The notes: a model not told the origin generated them from the sequence alone. Positions 1-8,540 are shown, counted from the stretch's first letter. The stretch is DNA of 39,146 nucleotides from Myxococcales bacterium (GCA_019634385.1 JAHQVK010000184.1:1-39146); one strand, 5' to 3'. A program made the numbers and translations.

Positions 1-321
1 AGATCAAGCAGTGAGTGATGTAGGGTCGAATCGGTGAGACTGAAAGGACCGGCTTCATTCTCGGGAGCGATGTGGGCACTCTCGATCGTGCCGACGCCGA
101 AGGTACACCAAGTTCTGGCCCGAGGTGATGCTTCCAGAAGCTCTCGTCAGTGACCCGCACTCCGTTTGTGATCGCCGACCTCTCACCGCCACACCGTCCA
201 GACATCACTCAGCCGAACGTCGACCGGCCGCGTCTGGCGTGATCCACGGCGGCGCTCCTCAAGTTCGACCTGGCCTCGCGCCAACGCGAGTTCGGCGTCG
301 TGCTTCTGTTTGTCGGTCGCG
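1..321. other. No gene recognised at the left edge
   Basis: I see no convincing gene in this stretch. A 150-codon open frame starting at 125 runs through the tRNA-like sequence at 322-368 and is Arg/Pro/Ser-rich with no recognisable domain, so it is probably not coding. No tRNA terminator-like hairpin with a T run is evident just below position 322. The base composition is GC-rich, like the Hen1-Pnkp segment that follows. Confidence 0.5.
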
Positions 322-368
322 AGTCGGGGTGAAAGGGTTTGAACCTTCGACCTCTTTATCCCGAAACA
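322..368 (-). repeat. Partial tRNA-Pro 3'-half copy, candidate attachment-site remnant
   Basis: On the minus strand this reads as the 3' half of a proline tRNA: part of the anticodon loop, variable region, T-arm with the TTCAAAC loop, acceptor strand and discriminator A. Aligned without gaps to the intact tRNA-Pro at 4774-4820, 41 of 47 positions are identical. Similarity fades inside the anticodon stem and there is no D-arm, so it cannot be a functional tRNA. Position and orientation fit the displaced tRNA 3' end left at the far side of an element that integrated into the tRNA gene; the Hen1-Pnkp pair lies between the two copies. No integrase gene is visible, so the att-site reading is inference. 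Confidence 0.7.
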
Positions 369-709
369 TGGGAGACATCATTGCTCCGCTTTCACTCCCT
401 TCATTTCGGTTACTTGGCCCGAACGAGGGTGCCCGAGTACATTGCGTAGCTTGTCATTTTTGCTGGGCTCACGGTAGGTCGCAAGGATCGCCTGAGGACT
501 TTGCCACCAGGATTGAGTCAGAGAACGGGGCGCTTATCAGCGAAGTGTTCCGGCCAATCGAAAACATCCCTCCCTGAGCTACGCACGAGTTTGTTCTGGT
601 GGCTCAGCATCGCGCCCTCGGGGACCAATAGGGGCGAGTTTGCCGAGCTTTCAGGCGTTTATTTCCTTGTGGGCCAAGTGCTGCCCCGGTAGTCAAAACT
701 CGGCCCGCC
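369..709. other. Non-coding stretch upstream of hen1
   Basis: No gene is supported here. Short open frames lack family features. The segment presumably carries the promoter for the downstream hen1-pnkp pair, but I could not pick convincing -35/-10 boxes. The sequence immediately before the hen1 ATG lacks a strong Shine-Dalgarno motif. Confidence 0.4.
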
Positions 710-2107
710 ATGCTCTTGACCGTTTCCACCACGCATCGACCCGCCACCGACCTCGGGTTTTTGCTCGAAAAGAACCCGGCGCGGTCGCAGTCCTTCGACT
801 TGGCCTACGGGATGGGCCACGTCTTTTATCCCGAAGTCTCTGAGGACCGATGTACTGCCTGCCTTCTTCTTGAGATCGACCCGGTGGGACTTGTGCGTGG
901 TAAAGGCCGGGGCCAAGATACGGCCCCGCACACGCAGTACGTTAACGACCGACCCTATGTGGCGTCGTCCTTTCTCAGTGTCGCGCTCGCTCAGGTCTTC
1001 AGCTCGGCGCTGAAAGGCAAGAGCCGCCAGCGGCCCGACCTGGCGAAGACGCCTATTCCTCTGGAAGCGAATCTAGCGGCGCTGCCAGCCTCGGGTGGTG
1101 AGGAGATGATTCGCCGGTTATTCGAGCCGCTCGGGTACGAAGTGGAAGTCACAGGCCAGGCCCTCGACGAGCGGTTTCCAGATTGGGGAACGAGTCCCTA
1201 TTTCGATGTGCAGCTTCGGGGGAAATGCACCCTGAGCCAGCTCCTTTCGCACCTCTACGTTCTAATTCCGGTACTTGACGATGCGAAGCACTACTTCGTG
1301 AGTGGCGACGAGCTGAAGAAGCTCCTGGACAAAGGCGGCGATTGGCTTCCCGAGCATCCTGAGCGTGCCTTGATCACCCGGCGTTATCTCAAACATCGGC
1401 GAGACCTCACCCGAGAGGCGCTCGCCCAACTCGAAGGTGCGCCCGAGACCGCATTGGAGGAAAGTGATAGCTCCAAGCGTCAGGCGGAGTCAAAGTTGGA
1501 GCAGCCCCTGGGCTTAAACGACCTGCGCATCAAAGCGGTTGTGGGTGCGTTAAAGGAGGCGGGCGCTTCGAGTGTCATCGACCTCGGATGTGGCGACGGG
1601 AAGGTCCTGCGAGCACTCATGGAAGATCACAGCTTCCAGAAGATCACCGGAATGGACGTGAGCTATGGATCTTTGGAGTACGCCAAGAAGCGCCTGCGCC
1701 TCGATGAACTGCCCCCACGACAGAGGCAGCGCATCGATCTAATTCAAGGCTCACTGACTTATCGCGACTCAAGGTTCTCGGGGCATGAGGCGGCTTGTCT
1801 GGTTGAAGTCATCGAACACCTCGATTCCGAACGCCTGGCCGCCCTGGAGCAGGTCGTGTTCGAGTTTGCGTCCCCGCCTAGGGTGCTCGTGACAACCCCC
1901 AACATCGAGTACAACACGCACTTCCACTCGCTCAAAAATCGGGAGCTGCGTCATGCGGACCACCGCTTCGAGTGGACACGGGCAGAGTTCAGAGCGTGGG
2001 CCGAGCGGGTCGCCGAAAAGTTTGGTTACCAGGTCTCGCTTGCGCCCATAGGTCCTGACGATGGCGTCACCGGGCCACCAACACAGATGGGGGTCTTCAA
2101 GAAATGA
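710..2107 (+). CDS. hen1: 3'-terminal RNA ribose 2'-O-methyltransferase Hen1
   Basis: Bacterial Hen1, 465 aa, the usual length. It methylates the 2'-OH of the 3'-terminal nucleotide of a broken RNA before Pnkp seals it, which protects the junction from being cut again. The N-terminal half (about 1-240) is the bacterial-specific domain known to support the Pnkp ligase activity; its opening MLLTVSTTHRPATDLGFLL is a hallmark that fixes the start. The C-terminal half is a SAM methyltransferase: motif I VIDLGCGDGKV at 289-299, and the metal-site motif E366-V-I-E369-H370, with H418 in the R-H-A-D-H stretch. As I recall, these are the Mn-binding residues of characterised bacterial Hen1, so the enzyme should be active. 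Its stop codon overlaps the pnkp start (ATGA), implying translational coupling. The ribosome-binding site is weak. Confidence 0.95.
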   Translation: MLLTVSTTHRPATDLGFLLEKNPARSQSFDLAYGMGHVFYPEVSEDRCTACLLLEIDPVGLVRGKGRGQDTAPHTQYVNDRPYVASSFLSVALAQVFSSALKGKSRQRPDLAKTPIPLEANLAALPASGGEEMIRRLFEPLGYEVEVTGQALDERFPDWGTSPYFDVQLRGKCTLSQLLSHLYVLIPVLDDAKHYFVSGDELKKLLDKGGDWLPEHPERALITRRYLKHRRDLTREALAQLEGAPETALEESDSSKRQAESKLEQPLGLNDLRIKAVVGALKEAGASSVIDLGCGDGKVLRALMEDHSFQKITGMDVSYGSLEYAKKRLRLDELPPRQRQRIDLIQGSLTYRDSRFSGHEAACLVEVIEHLDSERLAALEQVVFEFASPPRVLVTTPNIEYNTHFHSLKNRELRHADHRFEWTRAEFRAWAERVAEKFGYQVSLAPIGPDDGVTGPPTQMGVFKK

Positions 2108-4635
2108 AACTGGAGATCCCAGAGCTATCACTCGTGCTCCTAATAGGCCCTTCCGGCAGCGGTAAATCGACGTTTGCTCGTCAGCACTTCCTACCGACGG
2201 AGGTGGTGTCCTCGGATACATGTCGAGGGTTTATCGCTGACGACGAAAACGATCAGTCCGCGACGAAAGATGCTTTTGAACTGGTCCAGTTCATTGCCAA
2301 GAAGCGATTGGAGGCAGGCCGTCTTACCGTCATCGACGCCACCAACGTCCAGCGAGAATCTAGGAAGCCGTTGGTCGAGCTTGCTCGTAAGTGCCATTGT
2401 CTCCCTGTAGCCATTGTCTTCGATCTGCCGGAGCGGCTATGCCAGGACCGAAACAAGGGTCGGGACGACCGGAATTTCGGTCCCCATGTGGTGGATCAGC
2501 AGATTCAGCAGTTGCGACGGTCATTTAAGGGACTCAAGCGCGAGGGGTTCCGGGGCATCCACAAGTTGAAAACGCTTGACGATGTTGAAAGCGTCGAGAT
2601 CGAGCGGACGAAACTCTGGCCGAACCTGAAGCATGAGACCGGCCCCTTCGACCTCATCGGCGATGTCCACGGGTGTTTTGACGAGCTAAGTGAACTCCTG
2701 AAGAAGCTGGGCTACGAAGTCGGCTCAGATCGAAATGCGCCGACAGCATCGCACCCCGAGGGGCGGAAGGCCGTTTTCTTGGGCGACTTGGTAGACCGTG
2801 GCCCCGACTCGCCTGCTGTCTTGCGTCTTGTCATGTCAATGGTGGGGAGCGGGAGTGCGTACTGCGTGCCTGGAAATCACGACATCAAGCTCCAGCGGAA
2901 GCTCCGAGGCCGAGATGTGAAGGTGACCCACGGACTTCAAGAGACCCTGGACCAGCTTGAAAAAGAGCCCGATGCCTTCAAGACGGAAGTTGCGGAGTTC
3001 ATCGACGGGCTGGTCAGCCACCGAGTGTTTGATGATGGAAAACTGGTGGCGGCCCACGCAGGGCTTAAGGAGCGCCTCCAAGGCCGGGCGTCCAAAGCGG
3101 TTCGTGAATTCGCCCTGTGGGGAGAGACGACCGGCGAGACGGACGACTACGGCTTACCAGTCAGATACGATTGGGCATCCGAGTATCGCGGTCCGGCGAT
3201 GGTCGTCTATGGGCACACGCCGGTCCCCGAGGCGACTTGGGTTAACAAGACAATTTGCATCGATACGGGCTGTGTGTTCGGGGGCTCGCTCACGGCCCTG
3301 CGTTACCCCGAGAAGGATTTGGTGTCGGTGCCCGCCGCCCAGATTTACTACGAGCCGGTCAAGCCGCTAAAGCCCGTGACGCCGACGAGAGATCATCACC
3401 TTCTCGATATCGACGATGTTCGCGGCAAACGGGTCATCGAGACTCGGGTCCGGCACAGGGTCACGGTTCGCGAAGAAAATGCGGCAGCGGCGTTAGAGGT
3501 GATGAGCCGATTTGCCGTCGATCCCAGGTGGCTCATCTACCTTCCACCCACCATGTCACCTCCGGAAACGGCCAAGTCTGGCCCCTATTTGGAGCATCCA
3601 GCCGAGGCACTGGGATACTATCGCTCTCAGCACGTTGGGCTCGTGATCTGCGAAGAGAAGCACATGGGCTCGCGAGCCATCGTCGTAGTGTGTCGGTCCG
3701 AGGAGAGCGCCGCCAAACGGTTCGGCGTGCCGGGGTCACGGGGCATCATCTACACACGAACAGGTCGTCGGTTTTTCTCTGATCACAGCCTTGAGTCCGA
3801 GCTGTTGAGCAGAATCGATGCTGGCTTGCAGAAGGCAGGAGTGTGGGAGGAGCTTTCGTCGGACTGGGTATGCCTCGACACTGAGTTGCTCCCTTGGTCC
3901 CAGAAGGCCCAGGATCTCCTGCAAGCGCAGTACGCGGCGGTCGGCAGGGCGGGCCGGTCGTCTCTGGCCAAGGCTGAGTCCTTTGTGCAGGCTGCTATCG
4001 ACCGCGATGCTGGAAATACAGACCTTCTCGAGCGTATTCGGAGTCGCAGAAAACAGATCGATAAGTACGTGGAGGCGTACCGCGAGTACTGCTGGCCGGT
4101 GAAGAGTATCGATGACCTGAAGGTCGCGCCGTTCCACATTTTGGCATCAGAAGGGGCGGTTCACACGGGCCGCGATCACCGTTGGCACATGGAGACTTCC
4201 CACCGCCTGGCGGACGTGGACTCGCATGTGTTTCGACCCACGCCTTTCAAGATCGTGGACCTCACCAATGACGATGAGGTCGTGGAAGCCGTCGCGTGGT
4301 GGGAAAAGCGCACCGAAGGTGGCGGTGAAGGCATGGTCATCAAACCTCTTGAATGGCTGGCGCAAGGGAAACGGGGGCTCGTCCAACCGGCAATCAAATG
4401 CAGAGGACGGGAATATCTTCGGATTATCTATGGCCCTGAATACACCACGCCGGAACTCCTCGACCGGTTGCGGGCACGCGGCCTCAAGGCCAAGCGGTCT
4501 CTCGCCATGCGCGAGTTTGCGCTTGGATTGGAATCCCTCCACCGTTTCGTAGAAGGTGAACCTCTCTACCGAGTTCATGAATGCGTATTCGGTGTGCTGG
4601 CTATGGAGAGCGAGCCGGTGGACCCGCGGCTGTAA
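2104..4635 (+). CDS. pnkp: Polynucleotide kinase-phosphatase Pnkp (RNA end-healing and sealing)
   Basis: 843 aa, close to the roughly 850-870 aa of known bacterial Pnkp. There are three modules in order. The kinase has P-loop GPSGSGKST at 15-23 (K21, S22). The binuclear metallophosphatase (about 180-400) has G-D187-V-H189-G, GDLVDRGPDS from 227, a GNHD motif, an H-A-G motif and GHTP. The ligase-like adenylyltransferase (about 440-843) has nucleophile K519 in EEKHMGSR, EGMVIKP at 742-748, and an IKCRGREYLR motif near the end. Pnkp phosphorylates 5'-OH ends, removes 2',3'-cyclic or 3' phosphates, and with Hen1 ligates RNA, repairing tRNAs cut by ribotoxins. All catalytic motifs appear intact. 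It starts 4 bp inside the end of hen1, so the two form one operon. The C-terminal adenylyltransferase needs Hen1 for ligation in studied systems. Confidence 0.95.
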   Translation: MKLEIPELSLVLLIGPSGSGKSTFARQHFLPTEVVSSDTCRGFIADDENDQSATKDAFELVQFIAKKRLEAGRLTVIDATNVQRESRKPLVELARKCHCLPVAIVFDLPERLCQDRNKGRDDRNFGPHVVDQQIQQLRRSFKGLKREGFRGIHKLKTLDDVESVEIERTKLWPNLKHETGPFDLIGDVHGCFDELSELLKKLGYEVGSDRNAPTASHPEGRKAVFLGDLVDRGPDSPAVLRLVMSMVGSGSAYCVPGNHDIKLQRKLRGRDVKVTHGLQETLDQLEKEPDAFKTEVAEFIDGLVSHRVFDDGKLVAAHAGLKERLQGRASKAVREFALWGETTGETDDYGLPVRYDWASEYRGPAMVVYGHTPVPEATWVNKTICIDTGCVFGGSLTALRYPEKDLVSVPAAQIYYEPVKPLKPVTPTRDHHLLDIDDVRGKRVIETRVRHRVTVREENAAAALEVMSRFAVDPRWLIYLPPTMSPPETAKSGPYLEHPAEALGYYRSQHVGLVICEEKHMGSRAIVVVCRSEESAAKRFGVPGSRGIIYTRTGRRFFSDHSLESELLSRIDAGLQKAGVWEELSSDWVCLDTELLPWSQKAQDLLQAQYAAVGRAGRSSLAKAESFVQAAIDRDAGNTDLLERIRSRRKQIDKYVEAYREYCWPVKSIDDLKVAPFHILASEGAVHTGRDHRWHMETSHRLADVDSHVFRPTPFKIVDLTNDDEVVEAVAWWEKRTEGGGEGMVIKPLEWLAQGKRGLVQPAIKCRGREYLRIIYGPEYTTPELLDRLRARGLKAKRSLAMREFALGLESLHRFVEGEPLYRVHECVFGVLAMESEPVDPRL

Positions 4636-4728
4636 TGTCACTTGGAACGATAGTAACCCGGTGGACGCGAGCTATGCGGCCACGCGGCCATCTCGCGAAC
4701 CGTCGGCCTCTCTTTGCTCGGCCCTGGA

Positions 4729-4770
4729 AAAAGAAAAGCCCCCGAGATTCTCAATGATCTCGAAGGCTTC
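4729..4770 (-). terminator. Rho-independent terminator of the tRNA-Pro gene
   Basis: On the minus strand, directly after the tRNA 3' end, an AAGCC...CGAGAT arm pairs with an ATCTCG...GGCTT arm and is followed by TTTTCTTTTT. This is a standard intrinsic terminator for the minus-strand tRNA. On the plus strand the T run is missing, so it is at best a weak terminator for pnkp. Confidence 0.8.
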
Positions 4771-4775
4771 TCTAG

Positions 4776-4850
4776 TCGGGGTGAGAGGATTTGAACCTCC
4801 GGCCTCTTGATCCCGAACCAAGCGCTCTGGCCAAGCTGAGCTACACCCCG
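4776..4850 (-). tRNA. tRNA-Pro (anticodon CGG)
   Basis: The minus strand folds into a 75-nt cloverleaf. The 7-bp acceptor CGGGGTG pairs with CACCCCG, followed by discriminator A. The D-arm is GCTC/GAGC with a 10-nt loop containing GG. The anticodon stem CTTGG/TCAAG closes with a G.T wobble around the loop TTCGGGA, giving anticodon CGG. The variable region is 5 nt, and the T-arm GGAGG/CCTCT has loop TTCAAAT. CCA is not encoded. The 3' half is duplicated at 322-368, marking this gene as a probable integration site. Confidence 0.95.
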
Positions 4851-4879
4851 ATGATTGACTCGAACTAGGAGCGACCGGA

Positions 4880-4908
4880 TCCGTAGTTGCTCAAATAGAC
4901 GCTGTCAA
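4880..4908 (-). promoter_or_regulatory. Putative sigma70-type promoter of tRNA-Pro
   Basis: On the minus strand a perfect TTGACA (plus-strand positions 4903-4908) is followed after 17 nt by TACGGA (4880-4885), a poor -10 match, about 30 nt before the mature tRNA 5' end. Spacing and position fit a tRNA promoter; the weak -10 box lowers confidence. Confidence 0.5.
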
Positions 4909-5095
4909 TCAATGATCACGTTTGCACACAGAGTCATCCACGTCCCCCGCATCGCCAAAGGTATCGTTCAGCAACCTAAACCCATGTAGGCCAGCCACGG
5001 CCCTCATGTTCATAGCCTGAAACCCACTCGCCCTCAGCACTTTACACCAGCCATGATTACCGACATACAACAATGAGTCGAGGCGATGTAAGCTT

Positions 5096-6499
5096 GTGAG
5101 GTCTGTTTATATTGCCAATTCGGTGAGTGTTTTTTTCTTCGTCGTCTCCGTCTGCGGTAGCGCCTATCCTCAAAACAACTCGGATACAAACGAGGCGCCC
5201 GAAGAAACAACATCCTGGACCGAAACACTCGATATCGTCCGCCGAGGGATACGTGTCAATCTCACCGATAGTGGCTCCTCGTACGCCAAATTTATCTTTA
5301 GCACGCAGTTTTGGGCTCGCCTCATTCAAACCAACCCTGGTTCCATTGACGCCAATACTCGCGAGCCCCTCAACCTATACACGGACTTTGCCGTGAGACG
5401 AGCGCGCTGGATCCTGCTCGCCAATCTCGAAAATCGCCTCTTTCTCTTTTCACAAATTGGTATCACCAGCTTTGCCCGCAATGCCCAAAACCGTAACCCC
5501 TTCTACGTTCACGATTTTCAGGGCCAAATCCAGTACCTGCCGGGCCAATACTTCGGCGCAGGACTTCATCTTTGGACTGGACTCTCTCGAGACTCCCGAA
5601 TCGCCCACGCCAGCTACCTCACCCTAGACAATGAAGGGTACAACATTCCCAACAGTCTCACTGTCGATTGGGTTGGACGCCAAATTGGAGTGTTTCTTCG
5701 AGGTATGATCGGACCCTTTGGTTACAGCTTAGCGACCAACGTGAGCGAAAACGCAAATGCTAAGTTATCCACCGACGCTGATATCGCTCAGGCCGCCGAA
5801 GACCATGTGGCTCGACTACGTCGGCACTCGAATTTCAACCTCCACGGCTATGGATACTGGTCATTTCTCAATAAAGACGCCCCACTAACTTCGGGGGCCT
5901 GGCAAATGACCTACCTCGGAAAAAAAGGGCGAATCTTCAACTTAGGGGCAGGATTTCAATATCAACCAGAGGATATTGGTTACTGGAGTGAGCCCGAACA
6001 AGAAGTCAAACAACAAGCATCACTCTCGATTTCTGGTGATGTCTTTCTTGAGTACCCACTGCCAGCACATAGTTTACTCAATATCTATATATCTTACCAT
6101 ATCTATGATTTTGGCCCAAACTACGTACGGACCCAAAATATCATGGGAGGGTATGCCGTCTCTGATCCAAACCAAGAGCCACTCCTCCCCGGTGCAGGAC
6201 ACACTTCTTTTGCGTGGGGAACCGGTCATTTGCTCCATGGTGAAATCGGCTATGTTCTTCCTAGGTTTCTCGTTGGTAGCGTCCTGCAACTTCAGCCTTT
6301 TGTTGGCATCACCTGGCGAGATATGAAGGCTTTCGCGGAGCCCACACTCAACTATCGGGTCGGCTTTAACTGGTACATACTAGATCAAGGTCTAAAGCTC
6401 ACCGGAGAATACGCCATCCGCCCACTTATAGGCCCCACCACTCGGCGTGTAGAAGAATATTTGGGGCTCTTTGTGCTTCAACTCCAGGTCCGAATCTAG
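5096..6499 (+). CDS. Outer-membrane porin, Bacteroidetes-like beta-barrel
   Basis: 467 aa with a GTG start. An N-terminal signal peptide (about 1-25, hydrophobic core SVSVFFFVVSVCGSAYP) is followed by alternating aromatic/polar strands typical of a beta-barrel. Segments such as LYTDFAVRRARW, YFGAGLHLWTGLSRDSR, LGKKGRIFNLGAGFQYQPE and FLEYPLPAHSLLNIYISYH resemble porins of the phosphate-selective/Bacteroidetes type as I remember them, and the C terminus ends in FVLQLQVRI, a barrel-closing strand ending in an aliphatic residue. It probably forms a diffusion channel in the outer membrane; the substrate cannot be told. Nearby ATGs at 5073 and 5085 hit stops within a few codons, so GTG 5096 is the best start. 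The TAG stop lies at the edge of a 179-bp palindromic repeat. Confidence 0.75.
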   Translation: MRSVYIANSVSVFFFVVSVCGSAYPQNNSDTNEAPEETTSWTETLDIVRRGIRVNLTDSGSSYAKFIFSTQFWARLIQTNPGSIDANTREPLNLYTDFAVRRARWILLANLENRLFLFSQIGITSFARNAQNRNPFYVHDFQGQIQYLPGQYFGAGLHLWTGLSRDSRIAHASYLTLDNEGYNIPNSLTVDWVGRQIGVFLRGMIGPFGYSLATNVSENANAKLSTDADIAQAAEDHVARLRRHSNFNLHGYGYWSFLNKDAPLTSGAWQMTYLGKKGRIFNLGAGFQYQPEDIGYWSEPEQEVKQQASLSISGDVFLEYPLPAHSLLNIYISYHIYDFGPNYVRTQNIMGGYAVSDPNQEPLLPGAGHTSFAWGTGHLLHGEIGYVLPRFLVGSVLQLQPFVGITWRDMKAFAEPTLNYRVGFNWYILDQGLKLTGEYAIRPLIGPTTRRVEEYLGLFVLQLQVRI

Positions 6500-6675
6500 C
6501 AGTCTGTTGATCTAGCCCTGTGTGTAGCTGTCGAGCCAGGCTTTTCGTGAAACGCTCTGACGACGAGGCGAGCGTACCAGTCGGTACGCGACCGAGGAGA
6601 GACTTTTCGTGGTCAGGACGTTTCACGGAAAGACCGGCCGATAGATGCGTGCAGGGCCAGATCAACCGGCTGCTA
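6497..6675. repeat. 179-bp imperfect palindrome, MITE-like or long RNA hairpin
   Basis: The outer arms 6497-6520 and 6652-6675 are inverted copies with 21 of 24 matches. Further in, CGTGAAACG (about 6546-6554) pairs with CGTTTCACG (about 6619-6627), and the centre GCGTACC/GGTACGC around loop AGTC (6572-6589) is perfect. The whole unit could fold into one long interrupted hairpin. The left arm includes the TAG stop of the porin gene. It carries no coding sequence, so it is either a miniature inverted-repeat element or a structured 3' UTR/terminator. Confidence 0.75.
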
Positions 6676-6830
6676 AGCCCCGGCCCAGCTAGTAAACTAT
6701 CGTGAACCAATTCACATGAAAAGGCCTGGTGCATTACGCTAGGTCTTTAGCTAACACCGGCTAGCGGAGCGCCGCGCCAGAGGCGAGTCAACTATATATT
6801 CGGCTCGCTATTCCATTTGCGTACCTCACA

Positions 6831-6869
6831 TTCGCTTTCGGCGTTCGCTTTCGGCGTTCGCTTTCGGCG
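6831..6869. repeat. 13-bp tandem repeat, three copies
   Basis: Three perfect consecutive copies of TTCGCTTTCGGCG lie 113 bp before the ATG of the next gene and are followed by a broken fourth copy (TTCCGC). The array could vary in length or hold a repeated regulator site; no known binding site is recognised. Confidence 0.9.
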
Positions 6870-6981
6870 TTCCGCACGGTCCCTCAAATGTACATTACCT
6901 GGAGAGAATCCAAGGTTGGCACACATGATGCTATACTACCTTGCAACCCCCACTCAAGGGGAGAAGGTATTCGGTACAACA

Positions 6982-7329
6982 ATGACCATACAACCTCCAT
7001 CCGCTTACTTATTGGGAAGATCAGGTCCTAGCCCCGGCCTAGAGTCCACTGCCCTACCCACATCCGACCAATCAAAACGCGACACCTGGATCTCAGCCAT
7101 CGAACTTAGTCCCAACTTCCAAATCATCGCCGCACTTTTGCAAGCCGGGCAAGATCTCAAAAATCAAAGTATCGAACTCCTCAAGTCCAAATCTGGGGAA
7201 TTGGATCCTAAAACTATGGCCTACTTCAATGAGTTCAATGAACAGGCCAACCAGCTCATGACCATCGCCACCAACATGCAAAAGAGCGATCAAAACGTCC
7301 GCGAAGCCTTTGTTCGGAATATGGTGTAG
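6982..7329 (+). CDS. Small protein, possible T3SS needle (SctF)-like; unrecognised
   Basis: 115 aa from ATG 6982. An upstream extension to 6817 would read through the 13-bp tandem repeat and is unlikely; a GGGGAGAAGG stretch lies about 14 nt upstream. I do not recognise a family with certainty. The first 40 residues are Pro/Ser-rich and probably disordered, and the remainder is predicted helical. The final 41 residues, starting at D-P-K-T-M and ending in R-N-M-V, resemble type III secretion needle subunits, which also end about 40 residues after an N-D-P turn in an amphipathic helix. There is no signal peptide or membrane segment. The stop lies 2 bp before the next ATG, so it heads a tight operon. 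Confidence 0.55.
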   Translation: MTIQPPSAYLLGRSGPSPGLESTALPTSDQSKRDTWISAIELSPNFQIIAALLQAGQDLKNQSIELLKSKSGELDPKTMAYFNEFNEQANQLMTIATNMQKSDQNVREAFVRNMV

Positions 7330-7331
7330 CG

Positions 7332-8540
7332 ATGTGTACCAGCAATTGTGCGCCCTCTTCTCAGCTGGTGATGAACCACTATCTTGATGTTGTCTCATCC
7401 TCGTCATCAACAATCCTCGAGAACATAGACCCCACACAATCGGCGATAGACAACATATTATCTACTGCAGTGATTTATGATCAAACAGATATATATCGAT
7501 CAGAGATGATCAACTTCAACGCTCTCCCTGGGTTTAGCGATCCGTCCGCTTCTCATAGACCACGGGATGCTCAAGGTGGTATTCAGGCCCTGAATCTTGC
7601 GGTATACAACGCCATGAAGAAAGCTGATGTGCCGGCACCAAATATCTCTGTACTAACCCAAACCAATGACGAGAGTTTTCCTAAACTAGGTTCCGATCAA
7701 TGGTATCAGCAAGCACAAACCTCCGGCGTCTATATTCCTTTGCCCACGGATATAGACCATCTATTCATCCACACCACGCTAAAGGGTGATAAATTCTTGC
7801 GCGATTTCTTATCTACTTATCGAACTGAAGCGAAGGCAGCCCAAACGGAGGGAATAACTCTAGCACTTACCGATTACAAAGAACTATACAAATCTCAGAG
7901 AGGCCGCAGTAATGACAAAGGCAAAAGACTATTTCAAAAAGATGGTATGGGTAATCATGAAGTCCATACCTTTCGTGCGCTATGTACCTTCGTTGATGCT
8001 ATCATTGAAATCAACCAGCATATGAATCGCCTCGCAGCAAATGGAGCTTCTCAGGACCAACTCGCTTGGATAGCTCGAAAGATCACGACTCCGACCGCCG
8101 CCATCAGTCCAGGTAGCGAAGTTGATGATCACCATTTTGGTGACTTCATGAAGACACTAGGAAAAGAGCAGGAGATTTTTTCCATTGTTTATCACACCAT
8201 TCAAACTAACCCTGGAAACGCCAAGCTTTTTGACGAGTTTAAAGGTAGTGCCTCACAGGTTGCAGCCAACCTTCTAGCTGAACGAGGAACTACACAGCTA
8301 CAAAAGCAGGCGGACGAACTCAATCTGGAATTCTTCGAAGACAGTGAACAATATAAAGTAGACATTAATTTGGCTATTATTCAGACATCAAAATCACTAC
8401 AGAGGGATATAATGAACTGGAGCCATCAAGAGCGGATAGACTTCAATACATACATCAACGATCTCCGTTCCGCCGCCTTTTCTCATCCTCAACAAGTACT
8501 GGATCAGTTGGATGAGCGGTATACAGTAAAGACCATTTGA
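7332..8540 (+). CDS. Hypothetical protein of the 6982-9991 operon
   Basis: 402 aa, ATG start 2 bp after the preceding stop, so translation is probably coupled. No family is recognised. It has no signal peptide and no membrane span. The Ser-rich beginning (residues about 1-30) could be disordered or an export signal. The rest looks mainly helical, with charged/amphipathic stretches after about residue 130 and a long C-terminal helical part (about 290-402). By context it could be a secreted effector, tip or gatekeeper partner of its small neighbours, but nothing in the sequence proves this. AT content and codon use look like the rest of the cluster and differ from the GC-rich Hen1-Pnkp segment. 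Confidence 0.6.
   Translation: MCTSNCAPSSQLVMNHYLDVVSSSSSTILENIDPTQSAIDNILSTAVIYDQTDIYRSEMINFNALPGFSDPSASHRPRDAQGGIQALNLAVYNAMKKADVPAPNISVLTQTNDESFPKLGSDQWYQQAQTSGVYIPLPTDIDHLFIHTTLKGDKFLRDFLSTYRTEAKAAQTEGITLALTDYKELYKSQRGRSNDKGKRLFQKDGMGNHEVHTFRALCTFVDAIIEINQHMNRLAANGASQDQLAWIARKITTPTAAISPGSEVDDHHFGDFMKTLGKEQEIFSIVYHTIQTNPGNAKLFDEFKGSASQVAANLLAERGTTQLQKQADELNLEFFEDSEQYKVDINLAIIQTSKSLQRDIMNWSHQERIDFNTYINDLRSAAFSHPQQVLDQLDERYTVKTI

Noticed and set aside
125-577. 150-codon open frame at the left edge
   Set aside because: It runs through the tRNA-Pro-like fragment, is Arg/Pro-rich and shows no family features; it is most likely a chance frame.
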